Source: Verrucomicrobiota bacterium (GTDB lineage Bacteria > Verrucomicrobiota > Verrucomicrobiia > Opitutales > Opitutaceae). From it: a stretch of 12,563 bases of DNA. The position numbers and the translations under genes are program-made. The stretch is from contig JAEWKR010000064.1 in NCBI GenBank assembly GCA_023457715.1, positions 1 through 12,563 on the forward strand, given 5' to 3'. A model generated the notes under the pieces. The model did not search any database. It saw nothing but the letters and a program-made list of their open reading frames with translations, and was not told where the DNA came from. Shown one piece after another: positions 7,542 through 12,563 of the stretch. Position 1 is the first letter of the stretch; each line of letters begins with the position of its first letter.

Positions 7542-8717
7542 CTACTCCGGCACGCCGACAATGAAGATCGCCCACACGCCCGCGACGGCGTGGGAGGCGG
7601 CGACGGTCCAGAACGAGCGCTCGCGCTGGTACAGCCAGCCCCACCACACGCCGCCCAGCGCCGCCAGCACCGCAAAGGTGAGGCTGAGGTGCACGTGCGT
7701 CGCGCCGAAGAGCAGGCTGGACAACGCGATGGAGCGCCAGCGGTCGGGCTGGTCCCCGCCCCGCAGGTAGTCGGCGATGCAGCCCTGGATGGCGCAGCGG
7801 ACCACTTCCTGGGCGTAGCTGAGCGCGGCGTATCCGGCGACGTAACACACCCAGGCCGTCCAGCCGGTGTCGGTCGTGCCGCGCAGCCCGAACAGCGGCT
7901 GGAACCAGGCGTGCCCCGGGTGCGTGGTGACGAAGGCGATCTTCGCCAGCAGCACGGCCACCAGGACCGGAATCGTGTACCACAGCCCGCGCAGCGTATC
8001 CACGCCCGCCGTGCGCGGCGCCATGCCGTACCGCTGGAGATTGGAGACCCGGGTGACGAACGCCCACGCCGCCCCGAAAAACGCGACGATGAAAAAGGCG
8101 GAGACGAGGACCTGCGGCGGCCAGTACGCGGCCAGCGGACCCGCCGCCCCCACCAGCAGGATATACCCCGACAGGCAGCCGAGCAGCTTCGAGGCAAAAA
8201 TGGCGGAGCGCAGCCGCAGCTCCATCGCGTCGCGCGCGTGCCGGCGTTTCTCCTCCAGCCGCGCATCGATCGCGGAAAGCCGGTGGATCACGAGCTCGGC
8301 CAGGCGGACGGCCACGGACCCCGTCGCCTCCCGGTGCAGACGTTCCGGGGGCAGGAGCGCCACGGAGGCCTCGGTGACGGCGCGGACCGAGGCGGAGGCG
8401 CTCCCGCCGGTGAGGGCCGACATTTCGCCGCCGCAGTCGCCCGGGCCAAGGTGAACCAGCACGAAATTGCCGGTATCGGCGCCGCGTTCGGCGCGCAGGT
8501 GACCGCTCAGGACCAGGACCAGCGAATCGTTGGGTTCGCCCTCGCGGATCGCGCATTCCCCCGGGGCCAGGCGGCGGCGCGGCAGTTCGGCCAGCAGCGA
8601 CGCCCGCGCGGAGGGCGCCAGGCCTGCCAGCACGGGAAAATGGGGCAGGGCGGGCAGAGGCCGGTCAGGCGCGGACGCCACGGCGTGCCCCGCGGACTCG
8701 GCGGACGGTTGAAGCAT
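7542..8717 (-). CDS. Cyclic-nucleotide-binding domain plus CPBP-like membrane protein, paralogue 2
   Basis: A 391-residue protein with the same architecture as the protein at 4666-5796. Residues about 25-150 are a CRP-type CNB beta-roll with GGEMSAL at 96-102. The rest is polytopic membrane sequence ending in a CPBP-like core. Its motifs are better kept than in paralogue 1. Motif 1 is QEVVRCAIQG (303-312), with one acidic residue. Motif 2 is FGATHVH (337-343), which fits FxxxH. Motif 3 is SHA (375-377). The CNB phosphate-binding Arg aligns by eye with Ala107, so ordinary cAMP binding is doubtful. ATG 8717 is chosen: an in-frame ATG at 8813 would add 32 residues of Arg/Pro-rich, non-domain sequence. 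No Shine-Dalgarno site is visible at 8717. It is the first gene of the five-gene operon and ends 3 bases before the ligase. The biochemical role is unknown; a sensor-linked membrane protease or a non-catalytic membrane organiser both fit. Confidence 0.83.
   Translation of the reverse strand: MLQPSAESAGHAVASAPDRPLPALPHFPVLAGLAPSARASLLAELPRRRLAPGECAIREGEPNDSLVLVLSGHLRAERGADTGNFVLVHLGPGDCGGEMSALTGGSASASVRAVTEASVALLPPERLHREATGSVAVRLAELVIHRLSAIDARLEEKRRHARDAMELRLRSAIFASKLLGCLSGYILLVGAAGPLAAYWPPQVLVSAFFIVAFFGAAWAFVTRVSNLQRYGMAPRTAGVDTLRGLWYTIPVLVAVLLAKIAFVTTHPGHAWFQPLFGLRGTTDTGWTAWVCYVAGYAALSYAQEVVRCAIQGCIADYLRGGDQPDRWRSIALSSLLFGATHVHLSLTFAVLAALGGVWWGWLYQRERSFWTVAASHAVAGVWAIFIVGVPE
7545..7548 (-). 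promoter_or_regulatory. Ribosome binding site (GGAG) of the acyl-CoA ligase gene
   Basis: GGAG on the minus strand lies 6 bases before ATG 7538, next to the stop codon of the upstream CNB-CPBP gene. It decides the start in favour of 7538 over the in-frame ATG at 7520, which has none. The overlap with the upstream gene's end suggests coupled translation. Confidence 0.65.
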
Positions 8718-8838
8718 GTGGGACGCGCGACGAATAGCGCGGGGCCCGGGAGGATCAAGGATACATCGGGCGCGCGCCTCCGGGAGCGCCCGGCCTATAA
8801 GCGGAGAACGCAACGGCGGACCCGCAGCATTCGCGCGG

Positions 8839-9765
8839 CTAGCCGCTGTCGCCGCGAGCGGCCGGGGTGGCCGGGACGGGGGCGGGTGCGGCCTGGACCG
8901 GTTCGCGCCGGCCTTTATCGTCCAGCGTGCGGTCCGTCACGGGCAGCTTGTCGGTGTCGATCATCTCCAGCACCTTCAATTCGCCGATCTCGACCTTGGG
9001 GCTCTTCAACGGCGCCATGGCCATGATCGGCCGCTCGGTCTCGCGACCGATCATGGGACCGGCCGTCCGCACCATCTGGCGGAGGGCGGAGTCCATCGCG
9101 AGTCCATCGGCCGGGCACGAGATCTTGGTGTGCCAGAGCGCGACCGTCTGGTCCCGCAGCGCGGCCGCACGGTCGAACGCCTGGATCGAGGCGACGTAGA
9201 GGTTGCCGGAACTGCTTTCGAGGATGGTCTGCGCCTCTCCGCTGCGAAACCCGCGCAAGAGCACGCGCGCATCGAGCATTCCACCGGCGGCGTTGGGGTT
9301 CATCTCCCAGAGCAGGTCCAGTTTGTCGCCGCCCATGAAGAGCAGGCTCATGCCGGTCCGTTCGTTCATCGAACCCCAAGCCAGGGCCAGGATGATGGTC
9401 GCGGGGTGGGCGGCGTCGGCGGGCCGGTAACCCTGCTGGGCGAGCGTCCGGACGATCAATCGCAGAAAGGTTTTTTTATCCGGCAGGATTTCGCCCGCCC
9501 GCGGTCGGCCCCAGTCGTTGTAGCCGAGGATCAGCGCCTCGTAGTAAATCGGGTTCTCCTTGCTTGCCACGGGCTGCTTGCGGCCCTCCGGGGTGACATC
9601 TGTAACGGTAAAAACGGTGATGTCCTTCTGCAGCAGCCGGTCGAAGAACGTGACGTCGCCGGACGTTTGCCGGGGCGTTCCGGCCGCGAACAGCGCCGTG
9701 CCGCAGAACAGGGGCAGGAGTCCAAGGACAATGCGACCGAAGCAAGCCGGACGAGGGGGCACCAT
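8839..9765 (-). CDS. Secreted protein of unknown function
   Basis: A 308-residue protein with an N-terminal signal peptide: Arg at 5 and 11, a hydrophobic run at about 12-26, and cleavage likely after the Ala/Gly run near residue 29. The Cys at residue 21 has Phe before it, so it is not a good lipobox. The mature part is a mixed alpha/beta sequence with two compact stretches that look conserved: LWHTKISCP (210-218) and AGPMIGRETERP (235-246). I recall similar stretches in other hypothetical exported proteins of Opitutaceae, but no function is known to me. The C-terminus is a Pro/Ala-rich tail (about 290-308). ATG 9765 is preferred over TTG 9783, because the six extra residues only dilute the signal peptide and TTG is a weaker start. 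The gene lies between the HU terminator and the lipid operon, 121 bases from the latter. Whether it shares the operon's transcript cannot be told. Confidence 0.75.
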   Translation of the reverse strand: MVPPRPACFGRIVLGLLPLFCGTALFAAGTPRQTSGDVTFFDRLLQKDITVFTVTDVTPEGRKQPVASKENPIYYEALILGYNDWGRPRAGEILPDKKTFLRLIVRTLAQQGYRPADAAHPATIILALAWGSMNERTGMSLLFMGGDKLDLLWEMNPNAAGGMLDARVLLRGFRSGEAQTILESSSGNLYVASIQAFDRAAALRDQTVALWHTKISCPADGLAMDSALRQMVRTAGPMIGRETERPIMAMAPLKSPKVEIGELKVLEMIDTDKLPVTDRTLDDKGRREPVQAAPAPVPATPAARGDSG

Positions 9766-9833
9766 GGGTCGAGGACAGTCCAAACGCTGCGCCAGTTCAA
9801 GCGCGACGAAGCGGGGTCTGCCGGCGGCCCCGC

Positions 9834-9861
9834 AGAAAAGCCCGGGACTACGGTCCCGGGC
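9834..9861 (-). terminator. Rho-independent terminator after the HU gene
   Basis: On the minus strand a 9-bp perfect stem GCCCGGGAC / GTCCCGGGC with a 4-base CGTA loop (9861-9840) is followed at once by TTTTCT. It lies 38 bases after the HU stop codon, in the right orientation to end that transcript. It should insulate HU from the secreted-protein gene downstream, so that gene would need its own promoter in 9766-9840, where no clear one is seen. Confidence 0.85.
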
Positions 9862-9899
9862 CGGTCACGGACCTGCACAGACTTGCGAGACGGCAGGCC

Positions 9900-10334
9900 T
9901 TACTCCGATTTCTGCTGGGCCTGAGCTTCCGCCGGCGCGGCGTTGCGCCGCATCGGATGCTCATCGACGGTCGAGCCGTCGTCGGCGGCAGCGTCATCGT
10001 CGGCGTCGGTTTCGACGCGGCCGCTGCGTTCCAGCGTGGCCAGGTCGATCTTCTCGAGTTGCTGCTTGAGGATCTTGCCCGACTTGAACTTAACGACCGC
10101 CCGTTGTGGAATCACCACGGTGTCGGTGGGTTTGTTCGGGTTGCGGCCGATGCGTTGCTTGCGCAACTGCACCTCGAGCACGCCGAAGTTTCTAAGTTCG
10201 ACGTTACGTCCGTCCGCCAGAGCGCGTTGAATGATGTCCAAAGTCTGCTGGACGGTGTCTACAATCTGCTTCTGCGGGAAACCCGACTTGCGGTAGATCT
10301 CCTGCACAATTTCGCGTTTGGTTAAGTTTGCCAT
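9900..10334 (-). CDS. HU/IHF-family DNA-binding protein with acidic C-terminal extension
   Basis: A 144-residue protein starting at ATG 10334 (MANLTKREIV). Residues 1-92 are a full HU/IHF fold: the N-terminal helical dimer part, RNFGVLEVQLRKQRIGRNP (48-66) leading into the beta-arm, and IPQRAVVKFKSGKILK (75-90). HU/IHF proteins bend and bind DNA as dimers and organise the nucleoid; the Pro in the arm inserts between base pairs. The usual family length is 90-100 residues. Here about 50 residues are added, rich in Asp (104-124) and then Ala/Gln (131-144). That tail is probably disordered and may mask or tune DNA binding. The frame is open upstream as far as 10805, but this extra part is a translated repeat tract and not protein (see repeat at 10531). 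No Shine-Dalgarno site precedes the ATG. It is a single-gene unit ended by the hairpin at 9834-9861. HU and IHF cannot be told apart from sequence alone. Confidence 0.93.
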   Translation of the reverse strand: MANLTKREIVQEIYRKSGFPQKQIVDTVQQTLDIIQRALADGRNVELRNFGVLEVQLRKQRIGRNPNKPTDTVVIPQRAVVKFKSGKILKQQLEKIDLATLERSGRVETDADDDAAADDGSTVDEHPMRRNAAPAEAQAQQKSE

Positions 10335-10679
10335 CGTCGTTTTGGGTTGAGGGATCCGGCCAGAGTGTGGTCCAGCACTTGTCGTTTGGTTCCAACAGAC
10401 TGCGCCGGAGCACGACCGTTGCTGGGAACCCTCCTGCATACACGGCCGGGGACTGTACCGTGGGACCGTAAAAGTTCCCGGTTGAGGCTTCCGGTCTCGA
10501 GGTCGTGGGCCGGGTGGAGTCGACGAAACCAGAAACGAGAAACGAGAAACGAGAAACCAGAAACCAGAAACGAGAAACCAGAAACCCGCCGCCCCGCCTC
10601 CTACTGTTGGACCTACATTTGCTCCGCAATTGGTCGTGAAGGCGTTCCGTTGTCGTATATCGTTCGTCCTTCCAACCCC
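10335..10679. other. Divergent intergenic region between HU and beta-helix genes
   Basis: These 345 bases lie between two divergently read genes, so both promoters should be here. The half near HU (10335-10520) shows no clear -35/-10 pair on the minus strand. The middle holds the 7-bp tandem repeats at 10531-10586. The last 90 bases before the beta-helix gene are less GC-rich, with a TATATC at 10656-10661, but without a well-spaced -35. No small ORF with a credible start and no structured RNA was recognised. Confidence 0.6.
10531..10586. repeat. Eight tandem copies of a 7-bp unit, AGAAAC(G/C)
   Basis: Eight uninterrupted units read AGAAACG three times, AGAAACC twice, AGAAACG once and AGAAACC twice. 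One degenerate unit (CGAAACC) stands just before them. Only the last base of the unit varies, always G or C. The tract is purine-rich on the plus strand. In the minus-strand frame of the HU gene it translates as repeated F-L-V-S-type words, because 21 bases give a 7-residue period; this makes a false N-terminal extension of HU. Similar heptamer tracts, as I recall, occur between genes in several bacterial genomes and vary in copy number. The function is unknown. Confidence 0.93.
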
Positions 10680-12563
10680 ATGACGCCCAGTCGCAATCCT
10701 TCGTCCCGTCTCCGAACGCTCGTCTTCGCGCTGACCGCTCTCCTGGCGGTCGCCGCTCCGCTGGCCGCCCAACCGTCGGGCGGCGGCTATGGTCCCGTGG
10801 CCCAAACCTATGCCGTGCCGCAGGCGGGGCGGGTCTTCTATGTGGCCCCGGCCGGCGAGGCCTCGGCGGCGGGCGACACGGCCGACCGGCCGACGACGCT
10901 TGAGCGGGCGATCGCGGAGGTCACGACGGGCGACGCGATCATCCTGCGCGGCGGTGTTTACCGGACCGGCGGCCTGGTGCTCAACCAGGGGGTCACGCTC
11001 CAGCCCTACGGCGACGAGCGGCCGGTTTTGAAGGGAACCCAGGTCGCCGCTCAGTGGCAGCCGGCGGGTCCCGGTCGCTGGCGCACGACGTGGACGCGGC
11101 TATTCCCGGCCCGCCCGGCCGACTGGTGGCGGGAGCAGTTCCACGCGAAGGACACCCCCGTCCACTTGTTCAACAACGATATGGTCTTTGTCGACGGCGA
11201 GCCGCTGTCCGCGGTCGCCACCGCCGCGGAGGTCACGCCCCAGTCCTACGCGATCGATTACGAGGCGGGGGTGGTGACGATTGGCACCGATCCGACCCGG
11301 CGCACCGTCGAGATCACGGCCTTCGACAGCGCCCTGATCCGCACTTTCCGGGACGTCCACGGCAAGCGGAACGACCGCCGCGGGCCGGTCATTCGCGGCC
11401 TGACGTTCACCCAGTACGCCTACCGCGCGCTGGAGGTGGAGGGCGTGGAGCCGCAGAAGCACGCCGACCCCGCGACCTTCGGCAAGGAGGTCGTTGGCAC
11501 CGTGCTGGAGAATCTCACGATCTCGCATTGCTCCCGCGTGGCGGGCTACTTCCGGGGCGACAACATCGTGATCCGCCACTGCCTCGTTTCCGACTGCGGC
11601 ACCGAGGGCATCTACGTGATCAACTCCGCCGACATGCTGCTGGAGAAGAACATCGTCACCCGCACCAACAGCGCCGAGCGGTTCCAGGGTTACTACGCCT
11701 CGGCGGTGAAGATCTTCAACCAGTCCTACCGCGCCGTCGTGCGCGACAACCTCATCATCGACAATCCCCATGCCAGCGGCGTGTGGTATGATGTCGGTGA
11801 GGTCGACGGCGTGTTCGTGAACAACTGGGTCGAACGGACCAACGACGGCTTCTTTTTCGAGATCTCGACCGGGGCCCTGGTTGCCGGCAATGTGTTTGTG
11901 AACTGCACGCCGGGCACGCGGGTGCTCAACAGCGCGAACGTCCGCCTGTACCAGAATACGTACTACAACAGCACGGCGGCCTTCAACCGCGACCAGCGGG
12001 GCGGGGCCCACGACCACTTCGGGTGGCACGTCACCGCCGGTCCCGATGTCCACGAACGCGAGGGGCACGAGTTCGTGAACAACCTCGCGGTGGCGGATGC
12101 CACGTTCCAGGAGCCGCTGGTGCAGTTCTGGCAGAGCCCGGCCGTCCGCGAAAAGCTTACCCAGCCTCAGGCGAAGCGGATCGACGGCAACGTCTACCTG
12201 CGGCAGGGCGGGACGGCGGCGCCGATGATCTCCTGGAGCCCCGCGCCCAATGAACGCGGCAGCGTCGATATCTTTGCGGCCGGGGACCTGCGGCCGTTTG
12301 GCGCGTTCGACGCGCAGTCCCATTTCGACCGTGATTACGCCGGCCCTCTTTTCCGCAGCGCGGAGCTCCACCGCTTCGAACTGTCGGAAGGCTTCCCTTA
12401 CGCCACCGTCGGCCAGCCGCTGCCGGACGACGTGAGAAAAGTGCTGGGCTGGACGGCGGAGCGCGGCTCGTTTCCCGGCGCGTATGCCCCGGGCGTCGCT
12501 CCCCGTCCCGTCGCGGGCGCCGCGGCCCCGGTGCGACGCGGGCCGGCCCCCGCGGTCCCCGTC
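10680..12563 (+). CDS. Exported right-handed parallel beta-helix repeat protein (3' end outside window)
   Basis: The frame is open from ATG 10680 through 628 codons to the right edge, with no stop. Residues 1-31 are a signal peptide: Arg-containing start, hydrophobic core LVFALTALLAVAA, and a cleavage site near PLAA-Q. Residues 51-120 (RVFYVAPAG... DRPTTLERAIAE... GDAIILRGGVYR) are the entry segment common to secreted beta-helix proteins. Residues about 235-435 form successive Asn-rich rungs, such as NIVIRHCLVSDCGTEGIYV, LLEKNIVTRTN, VVRDNLIIDN and VFVNNWVERTNDG. The fold is that of pectate-lyase-like polysaccharide lyases and other periplasmic or extracellular carbohydrate-active proteins. 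Which sugar, or whether it is catalytic, cannot be read from the sequence. The end of the visible part (from about residue 600) is Ala/Pro/Arg-rich like a linker, so another domain or a C-terminal tail may follow. No Shine-Dalgarno site is present. Confidence 0.88.
   Translation, partial: MTPSRNPSSRLRTLVFALTALLAVAAPLAAQPSGGGYGPVAQTYAVPQAGRVFYVAPAGEASAAGDTADRPTTLERAIAEVTTGDAIILRGGVYRTGGLVLNQGVTLQPYGDERPVLKGTQVAAQWQPAGPGRWRTTWTRLFPARPADWWREQFHAKDTPVHLFNNDMVFVDGEPLSAVATAAEVTPQSYAIDYEAGVVTIGTDPTRRTVEITAFDSALIRTFRDVHGKRNDRRGPVIRGLTFTQYAYRALEVEGVEPQKHADPATFGKEVVGTVLENLTISHCSRVAGYFRGDNIVIRHCLVSDCGTEGIYVINSADMLLEKNIVTRTNSAERFQGYYASAVKIFNQSYRAVVRDNLIIDNPHASGVWYDVGEVDGVFVNNWVERTNDGFFFEISTGALVAGNVFVNCTPGTRVLNSANVRLYQNTYYNSTAAFNRDQRGGAHDHFGWHVTAGPDVHEREGHEFVNNLAVADATFQEPLVQFWQSPAVREKLTQPQAKRIDGNVYLRQGGTAAPMISWSPAPNERGSVDIFAAGDLRPFGAFDAQSHFDRDYAGPLFRSAELHRFELSEGFPYATVGQPLPDDVRKVLGWTAERGSFPGAYAPGVAPRPVAGAAAPVRRGPAPAVPV

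Noticed and set aside
8731..8758. Possible operon promoter on the minus strand: TTGATC, 16 bases, TATTCG
   Set aside because: The -10 matches only three of six consensus bases. The position before the first gene is suggestive but not enough for a call.
8768..8791. Hairpin GGGCGC / GCGCCC downstream of the secreted-protein gene
   Set aside because: A 6-bp stem with a 12-base loop and no T-run; common by chance in GC-rich DNA.
8718..8813. 32-residue N-terminal extension of CNB-CPBP paralogue 2 from an ATG at 8813
   Set aside because: The added part is Arg/Pro-rich without domain character and has no ribosome site; the ATG at 8717 sits at the expected distance from the CNB domain.
5787..9026. 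Very long open frame on the plus strand (about 1079 codons) opposite the ligase and both CNB-CPBP genes
   Set aside because: Its translation is Arg/His/Gly/Ala-rich low-complexity with no domain, and it spans three recognised minus-strand genes. High GC makes stops rare in this frame.
9766..9783. TTG start six codons upstream for the secreted protein
   Set aside because: The ATG at 9765 gives a better signal peptide and no ribosome site favours the TTG.
10531..10586. CRISPR-like array
   Set aside because: The units are 7 bp and directly adjacent, with no unique spacers and no cas genes nearby.
10630..10661. Possible promoter for the beta-helix gene: TTGGTC and TATATC
   Set aside because: The spacer would be 20 bases, too long for a normal promoter, and the alternative -10 at 17 bases matches poorly.
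10335..10805. Upstream extension of the HU reading frame by about 157 codons
   Set aside because: It translates the 7-bp repeats into F-L-V-S words and overlaps the start of the beta-helix gene. HU cores begin at the Met at 10334.

Overview
The window is GC-rich chromosomal DNA. The gene content and style suggest a Verrucomicrobiota bacterium, probably of the Opitutaceae: an HU protein with an acidic tail, short tandem heptamer repeats between genes, a secreted beta-helix protein, few Shine-Dalgarno sites, and an orphan secreted family. The taxon is an inference from style and remembered relatives, not from a marker gene.

Positions 1-8717 hold five genes, all on the minus strand and read right to left. 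In transcription order they are: a protein with a cyclic-nucleotide-binding (CNB) domain and a CPBP-like membrane domain (8717-7542); a FadD-like acyl-CoA/acyl-AMP ligase (7538-5799); a second CNB+CPBP-like paralogue (5796-4666); a PfaD-family FMN enoyl reductase (4629-2995); and a very large PfaA-like synthase (from 2959, running off the left edge after its KS and AT domains). Gaps are 3, 2, 36 and 35 bases, so this looks like one operon. The KS-AT and PfaD proteins belong to the PfaA/PfaD side of the polyunsaturated fatty acid ('secondary lipid') synthases. The natural reading is an operon that makes an unusual long-chain acyl product iteratively, activates or loads an acyl chain with the ligase, and carries a pair of membrane proteins of unknown job. 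This duplicated CNB-CPBP pair around the ligase is the most unusual part of the window.

Positions 8839-9765 encode a secreted protein of unknown function on the minus strand. A strong rho-independent terminator (9834-9861) separates it from an HU-family DNA-binding protein (10334-9900, minus). A 345-base divergent intergenic region (10335-10679) follows, with eight tandem copies of a 7-bp unit. From 10680 to the right edge a plus-strand gene encodes an exported right-handed parallel beta-helix protein, which is incomplete in this window.

Two real genes run off the window: the PfaA-like gene on the left and the beta-helix gene on the right. No tRNA, rRNA, CRISPR array, transposase or phage gene was seen.
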